Shown here piece by piece: positions 36,052 through 45,370 of a DNA stretch of 64,000 nucleotides; within the stretch, counting starts at the first letter, position 1, and each line of letters begins with the position of its first letter. Made by a program: the position numbers and the translations under genes. The notes under the pieces were generated by a model that saw nothing but the letters and a program-made list of their open reading frames with translations, was not told where the DNA came from and searched no databases. This stretch comes from Klebsiella sp. RHBSTW-00484 (GTDB lineage: Bacteria > Pseudomonadota > Gammaproteobacteria > Enterobacterales > Enterobacteriaceae): positions 1,984,001 to 2,048,000 of the forward strand of contig NZ_CP055481.1 in NCBI RefSeq assembly GCF_013705725.1, read 5' to 3'.

Positions 36052-37261
36052 CCTGCGGTTTATTGCGCAGGCGGCGGGGGATCAAGGCCATTGAGACCAG
36101 ACCCGCCAGGACGCCAATCGCCAGATTGCTGGTGCCGACGGTCGCGCCGACGGTCACCAGCATCACCAGCGTTTCCGGCCACGGATTATGCGCCAGCTCA
36201 GTCGGGCGAATACTGTGCCAGCTAAAGGTTTTCACCGCCACAATCACCATCACCCCGGCGAGAACGGCCATCGGAATTTTTGCCATCACTTCGCTTAATG
36301 CGGTCACTAACAGTAATAGCACCAGGGCAGCAGCAATCGTGGAGACGCGGCTGCGGGCTTTGCCCATTTCGACGTTAACAATGGTCTGGCCGATCATCGC
36401 GCATCCGGCAATGCCGCCATAAAACCCGGCAAGAATATTGGCAATCCCCAGACCAGCGCTCTCACGCGATTTACTGGAAGGGGTATGGGTCAGGTCATCG
36501 ACTAATTTAGCCGTCAGCAGCGACTCCATCAGGCCGACAAAGGCGATACTGAGCGCGCAGGGCCAGATAATTTGCAGCGTTGTTAAGTCCAGCGGCACTA
36601 TCAGGCTGGTCAATCCGGGTAACCCGCCGCCCATCGGGCCCTCATCGCCAACGGTAGGCAGCAACTGGCCGCTGAAAACGGTAAACAGAGTCAGCAGAAC
36701 GATAGCAATCAGCGGCGAGGGGATGGCCTTGATGTAGCGCGGTGCCCACAACACAATCAACAGCGTTAAAACAAACAAGCCGATAATCAGCGGCTGCTTG
36801 CTCCAGAAATGCGGTACCTGGGCGAAAAAAATCAGGATCCCTAGCGCATTGACGAAACCGGTCATCACCGCCTGCGGAATAAAGCGCATCAGGCGCGCCA
36901 TACCGCATACACCAAACAGAATTTGAATCATCCCCGCAAGAATCACCGCAGGCAGAATATAGCCAACGCCATGTTGGTGCACCATTGGCCCGATGACCAG
37001 CGCGACTGAACCGGCAGCGGCAGTGACCATGGCCGGTCTACCGCCCAGTATCGACATCGCCAGACACAGCACCACAGAAGCGACCAGGCTAACCTTTGGG
37101 TCAACGCCAGCAATAACGGAAAAGGAGATAACCTCGGGGATCAGGGCTAGTGCGGTCAGCACGCCTGCCAGGGTTTCGCGCGTCAGTAGCGCGGGCGAAC
37201 GCAGTATCTGGCTTAATGTGCCAGCGTTGCCGATGGTAGCGGAATCAGAAACAGGGGGCAT
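36014..37261 (-). CDS. SulP-family anion transporter without STAS domain
   Basis: 415 residues with about 11-12 membrane helices. SulP signatures include ETLAGVLTALALIPEVISF near residue 28, GGRPAMVTAAAGSVAL near 73 and AGFYGGIAGCAMIGQTIVN near 275. The C-terminal STAS domain of many SulP proteins is missing: only about 20 residues (RRLRNKPQATSEKSSPTQEK) follow the last helix. Substrate (sulfate, bicarbonate or dicarboxylate) cannot be told. It converges on mgtE, with overlapping coding ends. Confidence 0.88.
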   Translation of the reverse strand: MPPVSDSATIGNAGTLSQILRSPALLTRETLAGVLTALALIPEVISFSVIAGVDPKVSLVASVVLCLAMSILGGRPAMVTAAAGSVALVIGPMVHQHGVGYILPAVILAGMIQILFGVCGMARLMRFIPQAVMTGFVNALGILIFFAQVPHFWSKQPLIIGLFVLTLLIVLWAPRYIKAIPSPLIAIVLLTLFTVFSGQLLPTVGDEGPMGGGLPGLTSLIVPLDLTTLQIIWPCALSIAFVGLMESLLTAKLVDDLTHTPSSKSRESAGLGIANILAGFYGGIAGCAMIGQTIVNVEMGKARSRVSTIAAALVLLLLVTALSEVMAKIPMAVLAGVMVIVAVKTFSWHSIRPTELAHNPWPETLVMLVTVGATVGTSNLAIGVLAGLVSMALIPRRLRNKPQATSEKSSPTQEK

Positions 37262-37372
37262 AAAAAAAGTTCGCAGATTATAAAAAAACGGATGTGGTAT
37301 CAGCCGATACTTTCGTGCGGTCTGTCACAAAACCGGGGATGATAGCGCGGAAACAGACTTCACACCAGTACA

Positions 37373-37396
37373 AAATGTGATTTGTGATACACATTT
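37373..37396. promoter_or_regulatory. CRP-like dyad between sulP and mqo
   Basis: AAATGTGA and TACACATTT face each other in the divergent sulP-mqo gap. They resemble a CRP site, but the spacing is about 2 bp too long. The 281-bp gap is otherwise AT-rich near mqo, with long A/T tracts around 37430-37465. A weak call. Confidence 0.25.
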
Positions 37397-37542
37397 ATTA
37401 AACATTTTTATAACAGATCTCAAAACTAAACTTAAAATTTAAACAATATTTAAATTTTTTTTCTTCAGTGTTACCTTTGAAGCCGAGAATCGTTTCACCT
37501 GCGCTATATAACAAAAGCGAGTAAAAGTAAGGCTCAAATTCG

Positions 37543-39177
37543 ATGAAGAAAAAGATGGCCGTACCCAGCTCACAGGCGGTTGGTTCCAATAACACTCGGA
37601 CCAACACCCGCCATGAGCAAGAGACGGATGTATTGTTGATCGGCGGCGGCATCATGAGCGCCACGTTGGGAACCTGGCTCCAGGAACTGGAACCAGATTG
37701 GTCTATTACCATGGTCGAGCAGATGTCCAGCGTCGCGGAAGAAAGCTCGAACGGCTGGAACAACGCGGGTACCGGACATGCCGCGCTGATGGAGCTGAAC
37801 TATACGCCGCAAACTACTAACGGAATTAATATCGATAAAGCGGTTGATATCAACGAATCCTTCCAGATTTCTCGTCAGTTTTGGGCCCACCAGGTGACGC
37901 GCGGCATTCTCAATAAGCCGAAATCCTTTATTAATAGCGTGCCGCACATGAGCTTTGTGTGGGGAGAGGATAACGTCAACTTCCTGCGCGCTCGCTACGC
38001 GGCTTTGCAGCAAAGCGAACTGTTCCGCGGCATTCGCTACTCTGAAGATCATCAACAAATTAAACAGTGGGCTCCGCTGGTGATGGAAGGGCGCGATCCG
38101 CAGCAGAAAGTGGCCGCCACCCGCACGGAAATGGGCACCGACGTCAACTACGGTGAAATTACCCGTCAGCTGATTGCCGGGCTGAAAACTCATGAAAATT
38201 TCTCTCTTCAACTGGGAACGGTGGTGCGCCGCTTTAAGCGCAATGCCGACAAGAGCTGGACCGTGACGCTGGCGGATGCCAACAATCGTCATCAGAAACG
38301 CGTCATCAAAGCCAAATTTATCTTTATCGGTGCTGGTGGTGCAGCCCTGACCCTGTTGCAGGAAACCGGTATTGCGCAGGCCAAAGAGTATGCGGGCTTC
38401 CCGGTCGGCGGGCAGTTCCTGGTGTGCGAGAACCCGGAAGTGGTCGAGCATCACCTGGCGAAAGTCTATGGTCAGGCAGAGGTGGGCGCGCCACCAATGT
38501 CGGTTCCGCATATTGACACCCGTATTATCGACGGTAAACGCGTGGTGTTGTTTGGGCCGTTTGCCACCTTCTCAACGCGTTTCCTGAAAAACGGCTCGCT
38601 GTGGGATCTGCTGGCCTCTACTAATACCTCGAACATCATGCCGATGCTCAACGTGGGCCTGGATAACTTCGATCTGGTGAAATACCTGATTAGCCAGGTG
38701 CTGCAAAAAGACAAAGATCGCCATGCGGCGCTGTGCGAGTACTATCCTGAGGCGCGTAAAGAAGACTGGCGCTTATGGCAGGCAGGTCAGCGCGTGCAGA
38801 TTATCAAACGCGATAAGAAGATAGGCGGCGTTCTGCGTCTCGGAACCGAAGTGGTCAGCGATGATGAAGGGACCGTGGCCGCGCTGCTGGGCGCATCGCC
38901 AGGGGCTTCTACCGCCGCGCCGATTATGCTGCAGCTGATGGAAAAAGTGTTTAAGGACAAGGTCAATTCAGCAGCCTGGCAGGCGAAGCTGAAAGAGATA
39001 GTGCCGAGCTACGGTACGCGTCTGGATGGTAATGCGGCAGAAATCGAAAAGGCGCTGGCGTGGACCAGTGAAGTGCTGGAGCTACACTATGAGCCGATTA
39101 CCGTGGCTGATGATGTTCCGCAGGCGGAGCTGAAACCGCTGCCGGAAGGTAAACCTATTGCTGATATTGCGCTTTAA
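37543..39177 (+). CDS. mqo: Mqo, malate:quinone oxidoreductase
   Basis: 544 residues (E. coli 548). FAD motif [20 protein letters not shown] near residues 30-49, then the Mqo-typical [15 protein letters not shown] and [15 protein letters not shown] membrane-associated flavoprotein that oxidises malate to oxaloacetate and reduces quinone. The first 20 or so residues, [14 protein letters not shown], are not conserved with E. coli. TAAGG lies 10 bp before the ATG. Confidence 0.96.
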   Translation: MKKKMAVPSSQAVGSNNTRTNTRHEQETDVLLIGGGIMSATLGTWLQELEPDWSITMVEQMSSVAEESSNGWNNAGTGHAALMELNYTPQTTNGINIDKAVDINESFQISRQFWAHQVTRGILNKPKSFINSVPHMSFVWGEDNVNFLRARYAALQQSELFRGIRYSEDHQQIKQWAPLVMEGRDPQQKVAATRTEMGTDVNYGEITRQLIAGLKTHENFSLQLGTVVRRFKRNADKSWTVTLADANNRHQKRVIKAKFIFIGAGGAALTLLQETGIAQAKEYAGFPVGGQFLVCENPEVVEHHLAKVYGQAEVGAPPMSVPHIDTRIIDGKRVVLFGPFATFSTRFLKNGSLWDLLASTNTSNIMPMLNVGLDNFDLVKYLISQVLQKDKDRHAALCEYYPEARKEDWRLWQAGQRVQIIKRDKKIGGVLRLGTEVVSDDEGTVAALLGASPGASTAAPIMLQLMEKVFKDKVNSAAWQAKLKEIVPSYGTRLDGNAAEIEKALAWTSEVLELHYEPITVADDVPQAELKPLPEGKPIADIAL

Positions 39178-39184
39178 CCCATTG

Positions 39185-39206
39185 TCCGGCGGCTCAGGCC
39201 GCCGGA
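39185..39206. terminator. Terminator between convergent mqo and eco
   Basis: TCCGGCGGC, loop TCAG, GCCGCCGGA: a perfect 9-bp stem 7 bp past the mqo stop codon and 16 bp from the eco stop. Followed by TTCTAT on the plus strand. Confidence 0.65.
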
Positions 39207-39221
39207 TTCTATCCTCAGGCA

Positions 39222-39713
39222 TTAACGTTCAACGGCATTGCCGATGGTCTCGTCCGCTCTCCAGATACGATATTTCACTTCAATGTTAGCCGGGGTATAC
39301 ACCACGATAGGCAGTTTGCTGTTGTAGCGCAGCATTCCTGCATCACCCAGCCCTGCGGTCACAAATTGCTGCTCTTTTTTACCGTCAGGGCAGGCCATCA
39401 TTGTTGAGACCGGCGAGGTCACTTTATCAAATACGTAGTAGTCGTAGCCCCAGCCTTCAAGGGTTTTGCTTTCTAGTTGACCGCCCAGGCGGTGACGATT
39501 GCAGTCGACTTCCAGCGTTTGGCCAATCATCAGCTCAACTTTCAACACCGATTCATCCTGCTGTTGCGGGAGCTGAATCACCTGACGCTTCATCCCTTTT
39601 TCAGCCTGCGGGTAGGGGGCGATTTTTTCTAGCGGCTGTTCTGCGGCCAGGGCGCTGGTGGAAATGCAGGCAACGGCCAGCAGGGAAACGGCGAACGTAG
39701 TGATTTTTTTCAC
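39222..39713 (-). CDS. eco: Ecotin, periplasmic serine protease inhibitor
   Basis: 163 residues (E. coli 162). A signal peptide [23 protein letters not shown] precedes [13 protein letters not shown]. The reactive loop [11 protein letters not shown] has the P1 Met and the disulfide cysteine partner of CNRHRL. The dimer inhibits trypsin, chymotrypsin, elastase and other host serine proteases. Monocistronic and convergent with mqo. Confidence 0.95.
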   Translation of the reverse strand: MKKITTFAVSLLAVACISTSALAAEQPLEKIAPYPQAEKGMKRQVIQLPQQQDESVLKVELMIGQTLEVDCNRHRLGGQLESKTLEGWGYDYYVFDKVTSPVSTMMACPDGKKEQQFVTAGLGDAGMLRYNSKLPIVVYTPANIEVKYRIWRADETIGNAVER

Positions 39714-40053
39714 GTGAGTAATCCTTTGTTATCAATCCTCAACAGGATAAGAGTAGCATCACTGTGCTGAATGGTAAGTGTTATTTACCAAAATTTTCAT
39801 AATTACTAGTTATAAATTCTGCTTTTGGTTTCATGGGCGTACCACACTATTTTTAGCACTCTGGACTCCATGCGTTGAAGCTATTATTGATGAGTGGGAT
39901 TTTTACGTTGATTGCAGTCAAAAAATGAATTAATTAACCTATGAAATTATTTCATTCGATATTTTCCTCGGCAATAAACTAAAATGATTCATAAAGGGAA
40001 TTAATAAAAACGGAATTGTTATTTATGTGACTAATTGATATGAGTGATGGTAG
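39714..40053. other. Gene-free AT-rich region between eco and lipoprotein gene
   Basis: 340 bp. It must hold the divergent promoters of eco and the lipoprotein gene. It is clearly richer in A/T than its neighbours, especially 39930-40050. I see no ORF over 15 codons, no clear repeat and no RNA gene. Confidence 0.5.
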
Positions 40054-40476
40054 ATGAAAGTGAATAAAGTTTTACTGGTTGTCGTGCTGGGTGTCTCTTC
40101 GGTTTTGATGGGGTGTACCTCCGAGTCTCAGAGGTTGGCAAACTGCGAAGCCAAAGGTATTTCCAAAGACAGCTGCTATTTAGCGGAACAAAACCGTCAG
40201 GCTACTATGAATGCGGCCTATGAAAAGCAGGCGTTAGAAAACGCCGCCGCTGCGGTGCAGCATGGCCAAAGCGCGAAGGCGAAAACGAAGCATTTTGCCG
40301 GTATGGAGATCAAAGGCACCAGTACCGACTTGAGCATTGATGGTAAACCGGCGGCAGTTATCGAGAAGAATAAAGACGCAACCGTTTATCAGCAGGGGCT
40401 TTATAACTTTATCGTTTACGCTAATGGTAAGATTGCTGTGACTCAGGATGGCGTGTTTAAGGGCTATGCCAAGTAA
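40054..40476 (+). CDS. Uncharacterised 140-residue lipoprotein
   Basis: Residues 1-21 form a lipoprotein signal peptide with lipobox VLMGC (Cys21); the residue after it is Thr, so outer-membrane sorting is expected. A second and third cysteine (NCEAKGISKDSC) could form a disulfide. An Ala/Gln-rich helical stretch follows (about 50-75), then a beta-rich end containing GMEIKGTSTDLSIDGKPAAV and a YNFIVYANGKIAVTQDG repeat-like segment. I do not recognise the family. It stands alone, convergent with an AI-2E permease gene. The upstream region is AT-rich. Confidence 0.8.
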   Translation: MKVNKVLLVVVLGVSSVLMGCTSESQRLANCEAKGISKDSCYLAEQNRQATMNAAYEKQALENAAAAVQHGQSAKAKTKHFAGMEIKGTSTDLSIDGKPAAVIEKNKDATVYQQGLYNFIVYANGKIAVTQDGVFKGYAK

Positions 40477-40494
40477 TCAGTTAAGCCATGGCGT

Positions 40495-40522
40495 CAAACA
40501 GGGGGAAATTTCCCCCTGTTTG
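40495..40522. terminator. Perfect 28-bp palindromic bidirectional terminator
   Basis: Each half is CAAACAGGGGGAAA or its exact complement, giving a perfect 14+14 palindrome. It lies 18 bp past the lipoprotein stop and 14 bp before the convergent AI-2E stop. The TTTG/CAAA ends supply short U-runs on both strands. Confidence 0.75.
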
Positions 40523-40536
40523 TTGAGGGGCGTTCG

Positions 40537-41643
40537 CTACTCCTCGCGGTTTTTTCCCTCTTCCAAAAAATCCTCATCGATCTCATCGATATTCCCGGCG
40601 TGATCGCGCCCGGAGAGAAGGTTCCAGCAAGCGATAAACAGCGCGGCAATCAGCGGGCCGATAACAAAGCCATTGATACCATAGATTTCCATCCCACCAA
40701 GGGTAGATATCAGGATCAGATAGTCCGGCATTTTGGTATCTTTGCCCACCAGCAGAGGGCGGAGGATGTTATCCACCAGACCTATCACTATCACGAAGAA
40801 GCCAACGATAAAGGCACCTTGCCATATCTGTCCGGTGGCAAAAAGATAGACAGCCGCCGGGACCCAGATAATCGCGGAGCCCACCGCCGGGATAAGCGAC
40901 AGAAATGCCATCAGCGCGCCCCACAAGATGCTGCCATCAATACCGACAATCCAGAATGCCAGTCCGCCAAGCGCGCCCTGGGCAATCGCCACCGCGACGG
41001 TTCCTTTTACCGTTGCCCGCGCGACGGCGGCAAATTTGGCGAACAGGTGCTGTTTAACGTGATTTGACAGTGGCAAAGACTCAAGAATTTGCCTCACCAA
41101 CTGGGGACCATCTTTCAGCAGGAAAAACAGTAAATAGAGCATGATGCCGAAGCTGACGGTAAAACCGAAGGTACCTTTGCCAATCAGGAATGCGCTCCCG
41201 GCAAGATACTGACCCCCTTTTAGGGCAACGTCAGAAAGCTGCTGCTGAATTTGGTCGGCGCTATCCAGGTTATGCTCAGAGAGGAAGCTGCGGGCCCATT
41301 CCGGCAGGTGGGCAAATAGGCTGGCGACTACCGTCGGAAACTGAGTGTCGTTGTGCTGTAGCTTGGTGTAAACCACATTCAATTCAAAGGCCAGCGACGA
41401 GAGAATAATCGCCAGAGGGGTGAAGACGATCAGACAAATAATGACGACGGTAAGCAGTGACGCAAGCCCGTTGCGCTCATTCAGGCGGCTACGCAGTTTG
41501 TTCTTAACGGGGTTGAAGATGACCGCCAGAATCGCCGCCCATAAAATAGCTGAATAATAAGGGGAAAGAACGTCGAAAAACGCGAGGGTGACGATCAGCA
41601 GAATCAGGATGAAAAATCCTTTTGTAAGTCCATTAACTCTCAT
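40537..41643 (-). CDS. AI-2E family permease
   Basis: 368 residues. The fold is that of the AI-2E family (E. coli TqsA, YdiK, PerM): membrane helices near the N-terminus (about 8-50 and 60-85), a soluble segment around 90-150, then helices with the conserved IPAVGSAIIWVPAAVYL, VDNILRPLLVGKDTKMPD and LGGMEIYGINGFVIGPLIAALF. The closest E. coli type is YdiK; the function of such members is unclear. AAGGA precedes the ATG at 5 bp. The C-terminal tail is very acidic (GNIDEIDEDFLEEG). Confidence 0.88.
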   Translation of the reverse strand: MRVNGLTKGFFILILLIVTLAFFDVLSPYYSAILWAAILAVIFNPVKNKLRSRLNERNGLASLLTVVIICLIVFTPLAIILSSLAFELNVVYTKLQHNDTQFPTVVASLFAHLPEWARSFLSEHNLDSADQIQQQLSDVALKGGQYLAGSAFLIGKGTFGFTVSFGIMLYLLFFLLKDGPQLVRQILESLPLSNHVKQHLFAKFAAVARATVKGTVAVAIAQGALGGLAFWIVGIDGSILWGALMAFLSLIPAVGSAIIWVPAAVYLFATGQIWQGAFIVGFFVIVIGLVDNILRPLLVGKDTKMPDYLILISTLGGMEIYGINGFVIGPLIAALFIACWNLLSGRDHAGNIDEIDEDFLEEGKNREE

Positions 41644-41666
41644 GTAAATCCTTCAGGGAAATGACG

Positions 41667-41795
41667 TGTACCCGTCATACTTCAAGTTGCTTATGTGTTG
41701 GCTACGCTCGCTCACCCCAGTCACATAGTTATCTATGCTCCTGGGGACTCACTCCCTTGCCGCCTTTAAGCAACTCGAATTATTTAGGGTGTATA
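41667..41795. repeat. ERIC element
   Basis: About 129 bp running from TGTACCCGTCATACTTCAAG to AACTCGAATTATTTAGGGTG. It contains the two classic ERIC primer regions: CGCTCACCCCAGTCACATAG and GCTCCTGGGGACTCACTC. It lies between the AI-2E permease gene and tRNA-Pro. Unlike the ERIC beside gyrA it keeps the usual core. Confidence 0.9.
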
Positions 41796-41880
41796 CCATA
41801 AAATAATAGAAGTTTTTCCTCGATTTACAATCGGAGTGGTGGCGGTTTCTTGATAAAAACAGATGGGATCATTGAGCATT

Positions 41881-41915
41881 AAAAAACCCGCAAACTCAAA
41901 GAGAATGCGGGTTCT
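41881..41915 (-). terminator. Terminator of the tRNA-Pro gene
   Basis: On the minus strand AACCCGCA, a 13-base loop and TGCGGGTT are followed by TTTT, about 45 bp past the tRNA 3' end. Confidence 0.85.
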
Positions 41916-41958
41916 TAAGGGGTTACCGGTCGTTGAAACAACTTACCGATGAATGATT

Positions 41959-42035
41959 TGGTCGGCACGGAGAGATTCGAACTCTCGACCCTCGCCACCC
42001 CATGACGATGCGCTACCAGGCTGCGCTACGTGCCG
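41959..42035 (-). tRNA. proL: tRNA-Pro(GGG)
   Basis: 77 nt including an encoded CCA. The cloverleaf is complete: acceptor CGGCACG/CGTGCCG, D-stem GCGC/GCGC, anticodon stem TCGTC/GGCGA (one G-U) with loop ATGGGGT giving anticodon GGG, and T-arm GAGAG-TTCGAAT-CTCTC. It matches E. coli proL, which lies near yejM. It reads CCC and CCU codons. Confidence 0.96.
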
Positions 42036-42049
42036 ATTTGTGGGGAACA

Positions 42050-42077
42050 ATATTACCCGTTCCCCAACTGAATGCAA
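42050..42077 (-). promoter_or_regulatory. tRNA-Pro promoter
   Basis: On the minus strand TTGCAT, 16 bp, TAATAT, followed 14 bp later by the tRNA 5' end. A GC-rich stretch (TTCCCC) after the -10 resembles the discriminator of stringently controlled stable-RNA promoters. Confidence 0.65.
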
Positions 42078-42112
42078 GCCGGGAAATGACTGATTGATTC
42101 ATAAATAATCAA

Positions 42113-43873
42113 TCAGTTAGCGATGAAGCGTTTTTCATCGGTCAGCACCTGCAGCAGTAAGCTGAGCTGCGGTTTTTGAGCCTTAACCTTCTCACCTTCG
42201 CTGTTCCAGGTATTGTAAGTCCCGTTGTGATTGAGCACGACGGTGACTCTTGGCGTAGTAATTGCCAGCGTATCACTGTTGGCTGCGGTTACCCAGGCGC
42301 GACGACGGGCGGCGCTAAACAGGTCTTCACCCTGGGAATACTCGTTTGCCGGAGTGGAAACGTGCAGCAGACGTTGCATCAACGTCGTCATTACGTCTTT
42401 GTTATCCGTCAGCGTAGTAATTTCCTGTGCCGGTGTGCCGGGCCAGTGAATCACTAATGGAACCTGCAGTTGTTCTCGAGACCAGCCAAACTGCTCATGC
42501 TGAGGATTCAGCGGCATACCATGACCTGCCGTCACGATAACCACCGTGTTGTCCAGTTTGCCTGATTCGCGCAGCGCGTTCAGTACCCGGCCAATTTGCG
42601 TGTCGACATCGCCAGCAGCGCGGCTGTAGCGGCGAACAAAGTTTTGCTGTTGACCGTTATCGAAGGTGGTGCCGTTGAGCGAAACCCATGAGAACCAGCG
42701 GTTTTCATCCAGGGCGTAGCGATCCAGCCAGTTAATCCACTGGCTTGCTGTTTGCTCATCGCTTTGTGTTTTCGCGACCGGCAGCGAGAAGTCTGAGAGC
42801 AGCGCCTGACGATAAAGCGGGCTGCTAAAACCGTCTGATGAGAACAGCCCCAACTGATAGCCCTGCTGATTCAGCGAGGTAATCAGCGCCGCAGGGATAC
42901 GGGCCGACAATACGCCATCCATATAGCCTGGAGAAATTCCGTAGAACAGGCCAAAGAAGCCGCTGTCGGCGGTGTTACCAGAGCTCATATGCTGGGTGAA
43001 GTTGACGCTCTCTTTCGCGAAACCGGCCAGCACTGGCATGTTTTTCTCAAAGCGGGAGTAGTTAAGGTTATCAACGGTGATAAGCAACACGTTATAACCG
43101 GCGCCGAGATCGCGATAATGCAGATCGCTCAGCGGATACTGTACCGAGACCGCTTCCGGTGCGCCTTGCTCTACCAGACGGCGCTGATAGTCCTGTGCGT
43201 CAAGTAAACCGTGTTTTTCCAGGAAGCGGCGGGCCGTCATCGGATAGGAAAGCGGCAGATTCGCCCGCTGCATGGTTATCGGGCGATAGAAATTCGCATC
43301 CGCCCAGATATAGACCAGATGGCTGCTAATAAAAGAGATAAAGAAGAACCAGGCAACCGGACGGGCGTAGTGGCGGCGGCGCGTCAGGCTGCGTAGCTTC
43401 TGCCAGCTCCAGGTTGCAAAGAGCATTTCCAGCAGGAAGATAACGGGCACGCTGATAAACATCAGCTGCCAGTCACGGGCCATCTCGTTCTGATCGGGGT
43501 TAATCACCAGTTCCCAGACAAAGGGGTTGAGATGCAGGTGGAAGCGGGTGAAAACTTCGCTATCGATCAGCAGCAGCGTCATGCCTGCGGTCGCCAGAAT
43601 GACCGAGATAAAACGCATTAAACGCTGTGAGATGACGATAAAAGTCAGCGGGAAAAGGATCAGCACATAGCTGGTAAAAACCAGAAAGCTGAAGTGACCG
43701 ACGAGGCTGACGTACGAGAAAATACGTCCAGCAAGGGTCGTTGGCCAGTCGGCGACAAAAAGATAGCGACTGCCGAGCGCCATTGCCAACAACATGTTGA
43801 ACAGGGCGAACCAATGTCCCCAACTGACCATCTGGGAGACTTTTTCTCGGTAGGGCTGACGTAGAGTCACCAT
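42113..43873 (-). CDS. yejM: YejM (PbgA/LapC), regulator of LPS synthesis
   Basis: 586 residues from the ATG at 43873, exactly the E. coli length; an upstream in-frame start at 43939 would run into yejL. Five N-terminal membrane helices (about 20-190) anchor a periplasmic alkaline-phosphatase/sulfatase-like domain, with VLLITVDNLNYSRF near 250 and SSGNTADSGFFGLFYG near 290. It senses periplasmic LPS and controls LapB/FtsH degradation of LpxC. It follows yejL by 19 bp, as in E. coli. Confidence 0.95.
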   Translation of the reverse strand: MVTLRQPYREKVSQMVSWGHWFALFNMLLAMALGSRYLFVADWPTTLAGRIFSYVSLVGHFSFLVFTSYVLILFPLTFIVISQRLMRFISVILATAGMTLLLIDSEVFTRFHLHLNPFVWELVINPDQNEMARDWQLMFISVPVIFLLEMLFATWSWQKLRSLTRRRHYARPVAWFFFISFISSHLVYIWADANFYRPITMQRANLPLSYPMTARRFLEKHGLLDAQDYQRRLVEQGAPEAVSVQYPLSDLHYRDLGAGYNVLLITVDNLNYSRFEKNMPVLAGFAKESVNFTQHMSSGNTADSGFFGLFYGISPGYMDGVLSARIPAALITSLNQQGYQLGLFSSDGFSSPLYRQALLSDFSLPVAKTQSDEQTASQWINWLDRYALDENRWFSWVSLNGTTFDNGQQQNFVRRYSRAAGDVDTQIGRVLNALRESGKLDNTVVIVTAGHGMPLNPQHEQFGWSREQLQVPLVIHWPGTPAQEITTLTDNKDVMTTLMQRLLHVSTPANEYSQGEDLFSAARRRAWVTAANSDTLAITTPRVTVVLNHNGTYNTWNSEGEKVKAQKPQLSLLLQVLTDEKRFIAN

Positions 43874-43892
43874 ATACTGTTGTTCGTTATCC

Positions 43893-44120
43893 TTAGTGCG
43901 CCGGATCGTCGTTGATAGATGACTGCAACGCCTGGGCAAAAGAACGGGCGATGGCCTGACGCTGCGCCGGCGCGACGCTACTATTGATCAGGTTGGTCAC
44001 CATATTGCCCAGCACCATCAGTGAAAGGTCAACGGGGGCTTTGTGTGTTTCCAGAACGCTCGTCAGCTCGCTGAGCAGCTGTTCGACTTGTTCATCGCTA
44101 TAGCGGGATATTTGCGGCAT
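43893..44120 (-). CDS. yejL: YejL, conserved small protein
   Basis: 75 residues from [19 protein letters not shown], the E. coli YejL start and length. The open frame runs 60 codons further upstream through the yejK promoter, but that part is not conserved protein. DUF1414 family, mostly helical, function unknown. Divergent from yejK and probably co-transcribed with yejM. Confidence 0.93.
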   Translation of the reverse strand: MPQISRYSDEQVEQLLSELTSVLETHKAPVDLSLMVLGNMVTNLINSSVAPAQRQAIARSFAQALQSSINDDPAH

Positions 44121-44298
44121 AAACTCAAAATCTGTCTGTTCGTGAAAGGGCAACATATTACCGTAGCGGCAGCTTTTTTTCCGCATTTTTTCGCCACGGC
44201 GCAAAAGCGTGCGGCCTTGCTCGTAAAGAGCGACGTGCTGGTTGCGTCGTCGTCCCTGCAGTGGTTGAATACTTCCCAGTCTAAAAGGAGAGTTTAAC

Positions 44299-45306
44299 AT
44301 GAGTCTGGATATCGACCAGATTGCCCTGCATCAGTTAATCAAACGTGATGAACAAAATCTGGAACTGGTGCTGCGCGAGTCATTGCTGGAACCGACTGCG
44401 ACGGTTGTGGAGATGATGGCCGAACTGCATCGTGTCTACAGCGCAAAAAATAAAGCCTACGGTTTGTTCACCGAAGAGAGCGAGTTGGCTCAGTCCCTGC
44501 GTCAGCAGCGCCAGGGTGAAGAGGAGTTTCTGCCATTTAGTCGAGCGGCGACCGGTCGCCTGCGTGACGAATTAGCGAAATATCCTTTTGCTGAAGGCGG
44601 TATTGTCCTGTTTTGTCAGTATCGTTATCTGGCGGTCGAATATCTGCTGGTAGCCGTGCTGAACAACTTAAGCAGCATGCGAGTTAATGAAGAGCTGGAT
44701 ATCAGTTCCACCCACTATCTGGATATCAATCACGCCGATATCGTTGCGCGTATTGATTTAACCGAATGGGAAACTAATCCGGAGTCCACCCGTTATCTGA
44801 CCTTCTTAAAAGGCCGGGTAGGGCGTAAAGTTGCCGACTTCTTTATGGATTTCCTCGGCGCCAGCGAAGGGTTGAACGCAAAAGCGCAGAACCGTGGCCT
44901 GCTGCAGGCGCTGGATGATTTCGCCGCCGATGCGCAGCTGGATAAATCTGAGCGCCAGAACGTGCGTCAGCAGGTTTACAGCTACTGCAACGAACAGCTG
45001 CAAGCCGGTGAGGAAATCGAGCTGGAATCTCTGTCCAAAGAGCTGGCGGGCGTCAGCGAGAAGACCTTCCAGGAGTTTACCGCCGAACAAGGCTATGAAC
45101 TGGAAGAGAGCTTCCCGGCAGACCGCAGCACTTTACGTCAGTTAACTAAGTTTGCTGGTAGCGGTGGCGGGTTATCCATCAACTTTGATGCCATGTTGCT
45201 GGGTGAGCGTGTGTTCTGGGATCCGGCAACGGATACCTTAACCATTAAAGGTACCCCGCCGAACTTACGCGATCAGCTGCAGCGCCGAACCTCCGGCGGA
45301 AAGTAA
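44299..45306 (+). CDS. yejK: YejK (NdpA), nucleoid-associated protein
   Basis: 335 residues, the E. coli length, over 85 percent similar by eye. NA37 family. Conserved parts include [15 protein letters not shown] near residue 50, [23 protein letters not shown] near 165 and [25 protein letters not shown] near 290. It associates with the nucleoid and in E. coli has been linked to topoisomerase IV and gyrase. AAGGAGAG lies close to the ATG. Confidence 0.95.
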   Translation: MSLDIDQIALHQLIKRDEQNLELVLRESLLEPTATVVEMMAELHRVYSAKNKAYGLFTEESELAQSLRQQRQGEEEFLPFSRAATGRLRDELAKYPFAEGGIVLFCQYRYLAVEYLLVAVLNNLSSMRVNEELDISSTHYLDINHADIVARIDLTEWETNPESTRYLTFLKGRVGRKVADFFMDFLGASEGLNAKAQNRGLLQALDDFAADAQLDKSERQNVRQQVYSYCNEQLQAGEEIELESLSKELAGVSEKTFQEFTAEQGYELEESFPADRSTLRQLTKFAGSGGGLSINFDAMLLGERVFWDPATDTLTIKGTPPNLRDQLQRRTSGGK

Positions 45307-45311
45307 ATGAC

Positions 45312-45340
45312 AAAAATCCCGGCGATGAGTCGGGATTTTT
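45312..45340. terminator. Bidirectional terminator between yejK and the DeoR gene
   Basis: AAAAATCCCG, an 8-base loop, and CGGGATTTTT: symmetrical, with A and T runs on both sides, in the gap between the convergent genes. Confidence 0.85.
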
Positions 45341-45370
45341 ACTTCTGGACTCTGGCCTGAAAGCGGTGAA

